Assembly: GCA_002394205.1 (NCBI GenBank)
Contig: DGTC01000006.1
Coordinates: forward strand, 78,787-142,786
Source of the DNA: Lachnospira sp. UBA4346
GTDB lineage: Bacteria; Bacillota; Clostridia; Lachnospirales; Lachnospiraceae
DNA: 64,000 bases
Reading direction: 5' to 3'
The stretch's first letter is position 1, and each line of letters opens with the position of its first letter. This document shows, piece after piece, positions 27,389 to 36,750 of this stretch. The notes under the pieces are model-generated. The model saw only the letters and a program-made list of their open reading frames with translations, did not search any database and was not told the DNA's origin. The translations under genes were made by a program, and so were the position numbers.

Positions 27389-29698
27389 CTACCAGTCTCC
27401 ACCCTGCGTAACAGCATCCATATCCCCTCTCGTCGGTGCATCCTGATCAAGCGGCGAATGTGTTGTCCGTTCCGGCTGCGTCTGCCTTGCCGTTGTCGTC
27501 TGTTGTGTCGCCTTTGTTGTCTGCTGATGATTATTTTGATTATTATTTCTATCCTGATTATTCTGGACTGCTGTTGTCTGATTTGGCATGACTGCTGTCG
27601 TCATTTCCTGTGCAGTACTGCTCTCCTGAGAACTTTGTGTTTCAAGTGTCGTATTTTCCGTTGCGGCTTCTGTCGTTGCCGGCTGTATCGCCGGTGCATT
27701 GGCTGCCGTAAAGTCCACCAATGCTAACCCCTGATGAATCTGTGTCATATAATTTTTAAAGATGTCATTTGCCATCGGATTCTCTATTTCCTTCGGATAA
27801 TCATAACCTGTCCACACTGCTGTCGTATAATATCTGCTATATCCACAAAACCATGCATCTTTTGTGGAATTCGTTGTACCTGTTTTGCCTGCAACAATTG
27901 CATTATCCGGCGAAGCTGTCACACCGGTTCCCTGTGTTACAACGGTTCGCAGCATATCTGTCATCATCTTCGCTGCATTCGCATCATACACTTTTACTGC
28001 CCGATTTGAGGTATCTACAATCGGCCTGTTTGATGCATCTAAAATCTTCACAATACAGGTTGCTTTCCGATACATTCCATCATTGATAATCGTCGCATAT
28101 GCACCTGCCATCTCTTCTGTCGTTACACCATATGTAAAGCCCCCCAATGCACTTGCAATATGATCCTTATCCTGCCATACATTCGCAAATCCCATACTAG
28201 TCAGAAATGATACGCCGGAACGCGGTGTAATCTGTGTCAGAATCTTCCACGCAATCGTATTCTTTGATGTACGCACTGCCTCTCTGAATGTAATATCACC
28301 TGAAAATATGCCGTCTGCATTGGCAGGTCCGCCTTCAATAGCTTCATCCGTCACAATCGTATCCGGTGTATTTCCCATTTGAATATATGGAAGATATGCA
28401 ATCAAAGGCTTTATCGAGCTTCCGGGCTGTCTGTCACTCTGATATGCTCTGTTCAACCCATACCCCTTGATTTCTGCCTGACTGCGGGAACCTACAATCG
28501 CCACAACATTTCCCGTATTATTATCAATGCACGTCGCAGCTCCCTGCATCGTATATACGCCTTCATCAGACAATGCACGATACCCTGCAAGGGATGTATC
28601 AATGGCATCCTGCAATGCCTGTTGTTTATCTAATTCCAATGACGTGTATACAGTATACCCGCCGCTTAGTAACTTCTGTTGACACATCGTATAATACGTT
28701 TCATAGCTTGACGCATACATGTCATAATCCTGCTGCGTATCGAAATTATAACGGAATGTAAATCCATACGCACTCATCAGACTCTCCGTTGCGCAGTGCC
28801 TGGCATATGTAATTGCTGACTGATTAACCTCTGTACTCTTGGCTTCGTTGAGTACCACCTGTTCATCTTTTGCCATATATGCATCCAGGCTGCTTAATTT
28901 TCCCTCCTGATACATCTGCTCAAGTATCAGATTCTTGCGCTGCACAGTATTATCATAATGTGTCAATGGATTATAACGTGTCGGACTATTTGGAATCGCT
29001 GCAATAAATGCCTGCTCTGCTAAAGTCAATTCTGATACCGACTTACTGAAATATCCTCTGGATGCCGCTTCAACGCCATAATAACCATTTCCAAAATAAA
29101 TATTATTGAGATAAAATTCCAAAATCTGATTCTTTGAAAACTTTTTTTCTAATCCAACTGCAATAAAAATTTCCTCAACTTTTCGCTGCCATGAAACTTC
29201 CTGCGTCAGGAAAATGTTTCGTGCCAACTGCTGCGTAATGGTACTGGCTCCCTGTGCAATATCATTTCTCTGCTGATTTACCACGATTGCTCTGATAATC
29301 GCACGTAAATCAAAGCCGGAATGTTCATAGAACTGACGGTCTTCCATTACTACAAATGCATCTTTGAGTGTTGCAGGAATTTCCTCTGACTCTACATAAT
29401 ACAAATCTTTTGACTGCTTCATTGTATGCAGTACCTGCCCTGCTGCATCGTACAACACCGTCGTTTTAGAATCCTGGAATGTCCCTGTCGAGCTTTTTGC
29501 AACATAGCTTTGTGCTTCCCGGTACAATTTCACAACAGTAATCAGTTTCGGAACTGCATAAATTCCACCAGCGATTATGATAATCGCAAGAAGGGATAAA
29601 ATCACACGCCGTACCCAATGTGTCTTCTTGCGTTTTACGGGTTTTGCCTTTGTTGTCTTTTGTGTAGATGACTGTTTTCCTGTCGTCTGATTTGCCAT
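27389..29698 (-). CDS. Class A penicillin-binding protein (PBP1a-like)
   Basis: A 769-aa bifunctional peptidoglycan synthase. A short cytoplasmic tail precedes a membrane segment (~29-48). The GT51 transglycosylase has EDRQFYEHSGFD and GASTITQQLARN. The transpeptidase has SSIKP (~424, catalytic Ser), SKN (~484) and KTGTT (~606). The last ~110 residues are a Thr/Gln/Asn-rich low-complexity tail. GAGGTGAG precedes the ATG. It lies 29 bp after the 659-aa gene and is probably the last gene of a three-gene operon. Confidence 0.95.
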   Translation of the reverse strand: MANQTTGKQSSTQKTTKAKPVKRKKTHWVRRVILSLLAIIIIAGGIYAVPKLITVVKLYREAQSYVAKSSTGTFQDSKTTVLYDAAGQVLHTMKQSKDLYYVESEEIPATLKDAFVVMEDRQFYEHSGFDLRAIIRAIVVNQQRNDIAQGASTITQQLARNIFLTQEVSWQRKVEEIFIAVGLEKKFSKNQILEFYLNNIYFGNGYYGVEAASRGYFSKSVSELTLAEQAFIAAIPNSPTRYNPLTHYDNTVQRKNLILEQMYQEGKLSSLDAYMAKDEQVVLNEAKSTEVNQSAITYARHCATESLMSAYGFTFRYNFDTQQDYDMYASSYETYYTMCQQKLLSGGYTVYTSLELDKQQALQDAIDTSLAGYRALSDEGVYTMQGAATCIDNNTGNVVAIVGSRSQAEIKGYGLNRAYQSDRQPGSSIKPLIAYLPYIQMGNTPDTIVTDEAIEGGPANADGIFSGDITFREAVRTSKNTIAWKILTQITPRSGVSFLTSMGFANVWQDKDHIASALGGFTYGVTTEEMAGAYATIINDGMYRKATCIVKILDASNRPIVDTSNRAVKVYDANAAKMMTDMLRTVVTQGTGVTASPDNAIVAGKTGTTNSTKDAWFCGYSRYYTTAVWTGYDYPKEIENPMANDIFKNYMTQIHQGLALVDFTAANAPAIQPATTEAATENTTLETQSSQESSTAQEMTTAVMPNQTTAVQNNQDRNNNQNNHQQTTKATQQTTTARQTQPERTTHSPLDQDAPTRGDMDAVTQGGDW

Positions 29699-29727
29699 GA
29701 CTCACCTCATTTACATCAAATGTATCT

Positions 29728-31707
29728 TTATGATTCTAATGTGTATGTTGTATTCTTCAGATATGTGATACGATCGGTATAACGCATTTTTACAGATGCA
29801 TTGATACTCTTCTGTAATTCTAATACAACTTCTTTTAAACGATTTGCAGAACTTGTCACATCTACCGTTACCGTTGCTTTTGCATCATTTTCTTCCCGAT
29901 TAATGAGCTGATCTATCGTCGTCTGCTCATATCCTGTCGCTGTTTTTTTCACACGTTCAAGATTCAGTCTCAGATTCTCAACCGCTGCATGGGTTACGTA
30001 AATTCCCGGTTCATCATATTCTTTAATCACTTCATATTCTTCGTTGACAATCTCTATTTTTCCCATCGGAAATATTGTATTTCCAGTCTCATCTACAGCA
30101 ATATCGTTTTCTTTTGCCATTCCATAGATAAAATCACTGTTAATGTAGCCAATGACCTGAATCTTATTTCCTGACTGCGCATGAATCTCATAATCCGTTC
30201 CAAGTTCCATATTGAAGATTCTAATTGCGTCCGTATCATATCTGCTGCTATTTTTACTGTATGCAATCGAACGACCATTCTTTGATACGGCATATGTTCC
30301 CTCAGATAAGCCTTTCACTTCCACCATCGTCTCATTATTCGTCAGATTAATTGCATATAAGGTATCTTTTACCGTAAGGTAGAAGATACCCTGCTCATTT
30401 ACATAAGCAATTTTGCCAACTTCATAAATTGCATCCTGATATGCCATATCTAACGGTATATACAACCGTTCCTGTGTCGTATTATCCTCATAATGATAAA
30501 TAAACTGTGAAACTCCTACTTCTCCTTCATGCTCTCCACGGTTCATATAACCTTTGATAAGAAAATCACAATCTCCATTATCCAACACGTTCATAATCTG
30601 AATGTCAAATGACGGATAACGCTCCCTAATATTATCAGAATCCTGTGACTGATACGAAAATACTTCTGTAAACAGATTCTGTTCTGCATCATAACACCAC
30701 AATACTCCCTGATTGATAAAATACACAAATCTGCCGTCTGCACTGCTCATTTTCTCAACTTCGGAGTCAGGCTGAATTCCCAACACAATCTGTTTGCCAT
30801 AAGTGTCATTTCTGCTGTCAAATATCTGCCTTGTCTCTCTGTTATAATCAATAAGATACAATACCTTTTTAGATGTTCGTCCAATCTCATAATAATCGGT
30901 TACATCATACGTATCATATGTGCCGGATTCATTTTCCGCCCCGACAATATAATTCAGACGAAGAGTTGCACCTTCACTGCTAATTTTCTCAAGCTGAATA
31001 TCTATATTTCCTTCCATGAATGGACGCAATTCTCCCCAGCCAACCATAGACTGCTTATTATGAATATTTACTTTCCCATAATTTGTTGCATCGGCAGAAC
31101 CTCTCGGCTCCAAATACTGTGCAATCTCTGTTAATCCTTCCTGACTCAATGTATTGTTACAAAAATCCATCGCAAATGATAACTTCTGTGCAGTCTCATA
31201 TTCTACACCGCTTACAATACTTGTATAATAATAAATCTCCTGACGTTGTGTTGTTGCAACAATAATTTGAAGATAATATGTTGTATTATTTTCAATGAGA
31301 TTCTTAATATTTAATTCCGCTGTAATCGTATCATTGGACTGCTCATAATCCGTTACCGTCGTGTATTCTAACAACGATAAATCAGACATCTCCCGAACAC
31401 GATAAGACAGTCCGGTCACTTCTGCTCCATACGTATGAATAATGATTGGCAGCTTTTTATTACTCTCTAATGGCGTAATCTGCCGTTTGACCGTTTTTTC
31501 ATCCTGTGCCACGGTATATCCATGCAGCATATTATACGTAATTTCTTCTGTCTGCATCGCAACAATCGGCAACGAAGCCTCTGTCATCGCTGCTGTAGAA
31601 GCACTTAATTTCTGATAGTCCATTGTGAAAAATGTAACAATACCTGTTGTCAAAAACAGTACTCCCAACACCACATATTTTATGATTGAAACATGCTTTT
31701 CTTTCAT
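29728..31707 (-). CDS. Membrane-anchored beta-propeller-like protein of unknown function
   Basis: A 659-aa protein I do not recognise. One N-terminal membrane segment (KYVVLGVLFLTTGIVTFF) is followed by an all-extracellular, beta-rich region. Residues ~310-570 contain repeated short motifs of the kind found in propeller blades (GRFVYFINQGVLWCYD, GIFYLTVKDTLYAINL, GRSIAYSKNSS). It starts 4 bp after the methyltransferase stop and precedes the PBP by 29 bp, so a role in cell-wall synthesis beside the PBP is plausible but inferred. Confidence 0.75.
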   Translation of the reverse strand: MKEKHVSIIKYVVLGVLFLTTGIVTFFTMDYQKLSASTAAMTEASLPIVAMQTEEITYNMLHGYTVAQDEKTVKRQITPLESNKKLPIIIHTYGAEVTGLSYRVREMSDLSLLEYTTVTDYEQSNDTITAELNIKNLIENNTTYYLQIIVATTQRQEIYYYTSIVSGVEYETAQKLSFAMDFCNNTLSQEGLTEIAQYLEPRGSADATNYGKVNIHNKQSMVGWGELRPFMEGNIDIQLEKISSEGATLRLNYIVGAENESGTYDTYDVTDYYEIGRTSKKVLYLIDYNRETRQIFDSRNDTYGKQIVLGIQPDSEVEKMSSADGRFVYFINQGVLWCYDAEQNLFTEVFSYQSQDSDNIRERYPSFDIQIMNVLDNGDCDFLIKGYMNRGEHEGEVGVSQFIYHYEDNTTQERLYIPLDMAYQDAIYEVGKIAYVNEQGIFYLTVKDTLYAINLTNNETMVEVKGLSEGTYAVSKNGRSIAYSKNSSRYDTDAIRIFNMELGTDYEIHAQSGNKIQVIGYINSDFIYGMAKENDIAVDETGNTIFPMGKIEIVNEEYEVIKEYDEPGIYVTHAAVENLRLNLERVKKTATGYEQTTIDQLINREENDAKATVTVDVTSSANRLKEVVLELQKSINASVKMRYTDRITYLKNTTYTLES

Positions 31708-31711
31708 CTTC

Positions 31712-32917
31712 TTAACCTTCCTGTAACAACTGCTTCAATGTAAGATTTAAATGAAGTTCTTTTTCCATATTTTCTAAAGCACTCTCTGAATGATCTACTG
31801 TTGCTTTCGGCACTACCTGACGAATCTGCATATTCTCCCTGCCCTTCTTCGTCTTGACTGCGCGAATTAACAGATTCTTCGGCGTATGCTCTAAATCTAT
31901 AAACTCTAAAATCTGTGTCTGATACCCCTGCTGTTCTAATAACTCCGCACGAATTGCATCTGTAAAAATCGCCGACATTCTCTCTTTTAAAATGCCATAT
32001 TTTAAGACGGGCTGCAGTAAATCGCTCTCAATCATCTTATTTGCCTCATGCTGACAACACGGCACTGATAAAATAACTTTTGCCCCCCACTTCACTGCCT
32101 TTGCCAGCGCATAATCCGTCGCCGTATCACAGGCATGTAATGTAACCACCATATCCACAGCATCTACATCATTGTAAGATGCAATATCTCCAATATAAAA
32201 ATCCAGTTTATCATATCCGTACTGCTCTTTTAGGGCATTGCAGTGACGAATAACATCCTCTTTTAAATCTAATCCGATAATCCGAATCGAATATCCCTTT
32301 AAAACCTTAAGATAATAGTACATTGCAAATGTCAGATAAGACTTTCCACATCCAAAGTCAATAATCGTCTGTTCTTTATTCTTATCTAACTGTGGCAGAA
32401 TATCCTCGATAAATTCTAAAAATCGATTAATCTGTCTGTATTTATCATACTTCTGACGAACTATCCTGCCTTCTTTTGTCATAACGCCTAAGTCTACCAG
32501 AAATGGAATTGGTGTTCCTTCTTCTAATATATAACGTTTCTTTCTGTTATGTTCGAGATTTTTTTGCTCCCGTTTTTCTTTACTTTTTTTATATTTAATG
32601 GTCAGCTTTCCTTTACTACTTGAAAGAATCTGTCCCACTGCATCTGTCATCTGAAATTGTGCCTGCTTATAATCATTTGTTATTCGATTCACAATCTCAT
32701 CTGCTAATTCCTGTGCCGTATCATTATGGTGCAGCACCTTGGGACCTACAAATTCGGACACCTGATAATACAATTCTTCTTTCATCCGAATCGGACGCAC
32801 CTTAATCTTATCCGGCAATGTGCCATCTTTTCTTTTTGCTCCACTGATTGTCAAATCGATTAATTCCTCGCTAATACAACGCTGTAGTAATTCCTGAATC
32901 TCCACGTAGTCCTCCAT
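31712..32917 (-). CDS. SAM-dependent methyltransferase (Methyltransf_32-like)
   Basis: A ~400-aa cytoplasmic methyltransferase. Motif I IIDFGCGKSYLTFAMYYYL, then IIGLDLKED, VVTLHACDTATDYAL and SVPCCQHE match the group related to METTL25/GSTCD; the substrate is unknown. The N-terminal ~150 residues are charged and may bind RNA. The ATG at 32917 has no SD; a GTG at 32905 has GGAGG 5 bp upstream and may be the true start. It is the first gene of the operon with the 659-aa protein and PBP. Confidence 0.82.
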   Translation of the reverse strand: MEDYVEIQELLQRCISEELIDLTISGAKRKDGTLPDKIKVRPIRMKEELYYQVSEFVGPKVLHHNDTAQELADEIVNRITNDYKQAQFQMTDAVGQILSSSKGKLTIKYKKSKEKREQKNLEHNRKKRYILEEGTPIPFLVDLGVMTKEGRIVRQKYDKYRQINRFLEFIEDILPQLDKNKEQTIIDFGCGKSYLTFAMYYYLKVLKGYSIRIIGLDLKEDVIRHCNALKEQYGYDKLDFYIGDIASYNDVDAVDMVVTLHACDTATDYALAKAVKWGAKVILSVPCCQHEANKMIESDLLQPVLKYGILKERMSAIFTDAIRAELLEQQGYQTQILEFIDLEHTPKNLLIRAVKTKKGRENMQIRQVVPKATVDHSESALENMEKELHLNLTLKQLLQEG

Positions 32918-32929
32918 TTATCTCGTAAA

Positions 32930-32966
32930 ACAGTTATTCACCCGTAAACTCTTTGTAAATAACTGT
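32930..32966 (-). terminator. Likely terminator after the YwmB-like gene
   Basis: ACAGTTATT (32930-32938) pairs with AATAACTGT (32958-32966). On the minus strand the stem is followed by TTTTA. It lies ~50 bp after the stop codon at 33018. Confidence 0.55.
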
Positions 32967-33017
32967 ATTTGATTGTTTTCTTACTATTGTAATCTGTTTT
33001 GTAAAAAACTACAAGTC

Positions 33018-33917
33018 TTAATAATCCGTCATCTGAATCGGTGTTGCATAATATACATTTGTAATATTCTGCTGCTCATCATAATTCATGCTAATATTCA
33101 CATTTACATTCTGACTGCCAATTTTTACGGCATCGCCGATAGAACGGTTATATGCGTATACAGTATACACATCATCTCCCCGATGTTCCATAACCACCTC
33201 TACATCTGCCTGTCGCAATAACGTCTGTATTACCTGATTTTTTTGTATTGGGCTTAAATTTCCTTGCAATTCTCCTTTTAAATGCACAGCAACTGTTGCA
33301 TCCATATTCCAATCTGCCAATAAATTCCGCACTGTCCGCTCATACGCAAATACCTGATCTATCGTATCATATAATGTAATCCCAATATACAGATACTGGT
33401 GCACCTGTGACAAATGTGCCGTATCTTCCTCCGTTACTGTTACGATTTTACAAATAACATCCCGTATTTCATCCATTTGGCTCAAAGTCTTCACTTCATT
33501 CTCTGATTCAATGGAGTCTAATATTGTATACTGCCTAATTCCCATACAATCCGCAACCCGTTTTAGAATATCTGCTTTTGCAGCATCCGTAAGCGGTGTG
33601 TCACAATACTTTGCATACGTATTAACTCCTGCCGTCACTTTCCTTATTGACATTCCCTGTATATTTCCTCCAAAGGCACTGACTACATTTTCCTGTCCGG
33701 TTCCTTCCATACGTGCCTGCTGCATTGCATTTTGCATCCATTGCACATCTTTTCCACCGGAAAACAAATGAATTGCTGCCATAATCCACAAGCAGGTTAC
33801 ACATATGAACAAAAACTTATCGTATCCGGTCCATTTTCTGTGTTGAATTCTACGTTCTTTATCCATTACTCCTTCATAGACTTTCAGACCTTTCCGATAT
33901 AAATAATCCTTTAACAT
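33018..33917 (-). CDS. YwmB-like (DUF1779) exported protein
   Basis: A 299-aa protein with a basic N-terminus and one membrane segment (FLFICVTCLWIMAAIHLF). The extracytoplasmic part has the mixed pattern of the YwmB/TATA-box-binding-fold family (NTYAKYCDTPLTDAAK, GMSIRK and a late IGSQNVNVNISM). Identification leans on position: B. subtilis ywmB also follows the atp operon. Function is unknown; the B. subtilis gene neighbours murAA and spoIID. Its SD GGGAGG lies inside the right arm of a terminator hairpin. Confidence 0.6.
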   Translation of the reverse strand: MLKDYLYRKGLKVYEGVMDKERRIQHRKWTGYDKFLFICVTCLWIMAAIHLFSGGKDVQWMQNAMQQARMEGTGQENVVSAFGGNIQGMSIRKVTAGVNTYAKYCDTPLTDAAKADILKRVADCMGIRQYTILDSIESENEVKTLSQMDEIRDVICKIVTVTEEDTAHLSQVHQYLYIGITLYDTIDQVFAYERTVRNLLADWNMDATVAVHLKGELQGNLSPIQKNQVIQTLLRQADVEVVMEHRGDDVYTVYAYNRSIGDAVKIGSQNVNVNISMNYDEQQNITNVYYATPIQMTDY

Positions 33918-33919
33918 AA

Positions 33920-33980
33920 AAACCTCCCATTTCGTGCATCCATCCTGTTATGGAAAGGATTCCCACGAAATGAGAGGTTT
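33920..33980 (-). terminator. Terminator-like hairpin after atpC that contains the next gene's SD
   Basis: A 17-bp stem with one mismatch (33980-33964 with 33936-33920, AAACCTC...CATTTCGTG) encloses a loop with an inner ATCC/GGAT stem and ends in TTTTT on the minus strand. The distal arm includes GGGAGG, the SD of the gene starting at 33917. Confidence 0.75.
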
Positions 33981-33990
33981 ATACAAAAAT

Positions 33991-34398
33991 TTATTTATCT
34001 ACTGCATTCAGACGGGCAAGCGAACGCTTGAGTGCCATCTCTGCACGTAAGACATTAATATTCGAATCATTGCTTGAAAGTCTGCGTTCTGCACGAATCT
34101 TTGCTTCGTTGGCTCTGTTGACATCAATTTCGTCCGGCCACTCGGCAACTTCGGCTAGAATTGTAACCTTGTCTTTCAGAATTTCAATGATTCCTCCATG
34201 AACTGCCGCCTTTTTAATAGCACCATTTTCATGGATTGTCATAACACAAGGTGTTACAACGGAAGTCAATGGTATATGATCTGCATAAATACCAATTTCT
34301 CCCTCACTTGTCGTAACTTCAACCATGCCTGCATCACCTTCATAGAAGGTTCTATCCGGTGTGCTTACCAATAGCTGAAATGTCTTTAAATCTGCCAT
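33991..34398 (-). CDS. atpC: F1Fo ATP synthase epsilon subunit
   Basis: A 135-aa epsilon subunit with the N-terminal beta-sandwich (LLVSTPDRTFYEGDAGMVEV, GEIGIYADHIPLTS) and a C-terminal helical hairpin rich in Arg/Ala. It couples the rotor and can inhibit F1. The ATG at 34398 is preferred because GGAG lies just upstream; an in-frame ATG at 34410 lacks an SD. It is the last atp gene. Confidence 0.93.
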   Translation of the reverse strand: MADLKTFQLLVSTPDRTFYEGDAGMVEVTTSEGEIGIYADHIPLTSVVTPCVMTIHENGAIKKAAVHGGIIEILKDKVTILAEVAEWPDEIDVNRANEAKIRAERRLSSNDSNINVLRAEMALKRSLARLNAVDK

Positions 34399-34438
34399 AG
34401 CAATCTCCATTTCTCAACGATGTCGCAGACGCAATTAC

Positions 34439-35830
34439 TTATTTACACTTTGCAAGCACGTCATCAATGTTACCACAATTCAAGAAGTAACCTTCCGGAA
34501 TGTCATCATACTTTCCTTCGATGATTTCCTTAAAGCCCTGAATTGTTTCACTAACAGGTACATATCTTCCTTCAAGACCTGTAAACTGTCCTGCAACGAA
34601 GAAAGGCTGTGATAAGAATCTCTGAACCTTTCTTGCTCTTGATACAACGAGCTTATCTTCTTCTGAAAGTTCGTCCATACCAAGAATTGCAATAATATCC
34701 TGAAGTTCTTTGTACTTCTGTAAGATTTCCTGAACGCCTCTGGCTACTTTATAATGTTCTTCACCAACGATTCTTGGATCAAGAATTCTTGATGTAGATT
34801 CCAATGGATCAACCGCCGGATAAATACCCAATTCTACGATAGAACGTGAAAGTACGGTTGTCGCATCCAAATGTGCGAATGTTGTAGCTGGAGCCGGGTC
34901 AGTTAAGTCATCGGCAGGTACATATACAGCCTGAACAGATGTAATAGAACCATTCTTTGTAGAAGTGATTCGCTCCTGAAGAGCACCCATTTCTGTCTGT
35001 AATGTTGGCTGATAACCTACGGCTGACGGCATACGGCCAAGAAGCGCTGATACTTCTGAACCAGCCTGTGTGAATCGGAAAATATTATCGATGAAAAGAA
35101 GTACATCCTTTCCACCCTTATCTCTGAAGTACTCAGCCATTGTAAGACCTGTAAGACCAACTCTCATTCTGGCTCCTGGTGGTTCGTTCATCTGACCGAA
35201 TACCATGGTAGTCTTCTCGATAACTCCTGATTCTTTCATTTCATAATAAAGGTCATTACCTTCTCTTGTACGCTCACCTACACCTGTGAATACAGAATAT
35301 CCACCGTGCTCTGTAGCGATGTTACGGATTAATTCCTGAATTAATACCGTCTTACCTACACCGGCACCACCGAACAGACCGATCTTACCACCCTTCTGGT
35401 AAGGGCATAATAAATCAACGACTTTGATACCTGTTTCAAGCATCTCTGTTGATGTAGCCTGTTCTTCAAATGATGGCGCTTTTCTGTGTATTGGCATATG
35501 CTCCTCAACCTGTGGAGCAGGTTCATTATCTATCGGATCACCCAAAACATTGAACATTCTTCCCAATGTTTCTTCACCAACTGGTACAGAGATTGGTGCG
35601 CCGGTATCTACAGCGTCCATACCTCTTACAAGACCGTCTGTTGGTCCCATGGCAATACATCTAACTGTGTCATCACCGAGGTGCTGTGCAACTTCTACAA
35701 CCAGCTTTGTTCCCTCTTTTGTGTCGACACTGATAGCTGAATTGATTTCTGGTAAGTTTCCGTCTGTAAACTTAATATCCAGAACGGCACCGATAATCTG
35801 AGTGATTTTACCAATGTTCTTTTCTGCCAT
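34439..35830 (-). CDS. atpD: F1Fo ATP synthase beta subunit
   Basis: The 463-aa catalytic subunit. It has the P-loop GLFGGAGVGKTVLIQ, GERTREGNDLY and DIIAILGMDELSEEDK. GGAGG precedes the ATG at 35830; the in-frame ATG at 35842 is itself part of that SD (ATGGAGG). Length is normal. Confidence 0.97.
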   Translation of the reverse strand: MAEKNIGKITQIIGAVLDIKFTDGNLPEINSAISVDTKEGTKLVVEVAQHLGDDTVRCIAMGPTDGLVRGMDAVDTGAPISVPVGEETLGRMFNVLGDPIDNEPAPQVEEHMPIHRKAPSFEEQATSTEMLETGIKVVDLLCPYQKGGKIGLFGGAGVGKTVLIQELIRNIATEHGGYSVFTGVGERTREGNDLYYEMKESGVIEKTTMVFGQMNEPPGARMRVGLTGLTMAEYFRDKGGKDVLLFIDNIFRFTQAGSEVSALLGRMPSAVGYQPTLQTEMGALQERITSTKNGSITSVQAVYVPADDLTDPAPATTFAHLDATTVLSRSIVELGIYPAVDPLESTSRILDPRIVGEEHYKVARGVQEILQKYKELQDIIAILGMDELSEEDKLVVSRARKVQRFLSQPFFVAGQFTGLEGRYVPVSETIQGFKEIIEGKYDDIPEGYFLNCGNIDDVLAKCK

Positions 35831-35864
35831 TTTTGCCTCCATTTATTTTTATTTTGTAACAGTA

Positions 35865-36722
35865 TTACTCGATAGCATTTGCACCAGCGATAATTTCTGT
35901 CAATTCCTGTGTAATAGAACCCTGACGTGCTCTGTTATACTTGAGTGATAAATCAGAAATCATCTCGTCTGCATTACTTGTGGCATTATCCATTGCCTGC
36001 ATACGGGCACCATTTTCACTCGCAACTGCTTCGATTAATGCACCATAAATAAGACTACATACATATTTCGGTATAATCATATTGAGTGCTTCATCTTCTT
36101 CCGGTTCGTAGTTCATTGGTGTCGTGTCTGCATTGGCATCTGACTGCAACTGCTTCGCATCAACCGGAAGCAGCTGAATCAGCTTTGGTTCATGAACAAC
36201 TGTATTCTTAAAAGATGTATATGCAAGATAAATCTCACCGATTTCTCCATTTGTAAAGGCTTCTAATACCTCATCACAGATTGCCTTTGCATCTGTATAC
36301 AATGGATTATCAATGACATCAGAATAATCTGCCTGAATTGTATATCCTTTGCGTTCTAGGGTATCTTTCCCCTTACGTCCGATTGCATATATAAGTGCAT
36401 CTTCCTTTGGAATATCTCCATTTGTAATGAGCTTGGTTATATTTGAATTATAACCACCCGCAAGTCCCCTGTTGGCAGTAATTACAATAACTGCTTTCTT
36501 ACTTGATTCTCCGGCTGTAAGATACTTGTGATTGATATTGCCTGATTTTGCAAGCATACTGCACACTGTTTCATACATCAAATCAAAATAAGGTCTTGTA
36601 CTTTCTGCTTTTCCTTTAGCTTTCTGGAGCTTTACAGTGGAAACAAGCTTCATGGCTTTGGTAATCTGACCGGTACTTTGAATACTGTCTCTACGTCTTT
36701 TTATGTCTCTCATTGAGGCCAT
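35865..36722 (-). CDS. atpG: F1Fo ATP synthase gamma subunit
   Basis: A 285-aa central shaft subunit. The N-terminus RDIKRRRDSIQSTGQITKAM and the C-terminal NRARQGSITQELTEIIAGA are the conserved helices that turn inside F1. The ATG at 36722 has GGAGGTAA 9 bp upstream; an upstream in-frame TTG is less likely. Confidence 0.96.
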   Translation of the reverse strand: MASMRDIKRRRDSIQSTGQITKAMKLVSTVKLQKAKGKAESTRPYFDLMYETVCSMLAKSGNINHKYLTAGESSKKAVIVITANRGLAGGYNSNITKLITNGDIPKEDALIYAIGRKGKDTLERKGYTIQADYSDVIDNPLYTDAKAICDEVLEAFTNGEIGEIYLAYTSFKNTVVHEPKLIQLLPVDAKQLQSDANADTTPMNYEPEEDEALNMIIPKYVCSLIYGALIEAVASENGARMQAMDNATSNADEMISDLSLKYNRARQGSITQELTEIIAGANAIE

Positions 36723-36750
36723 AATCAATTACCTCCATTCTGCGCCATGC

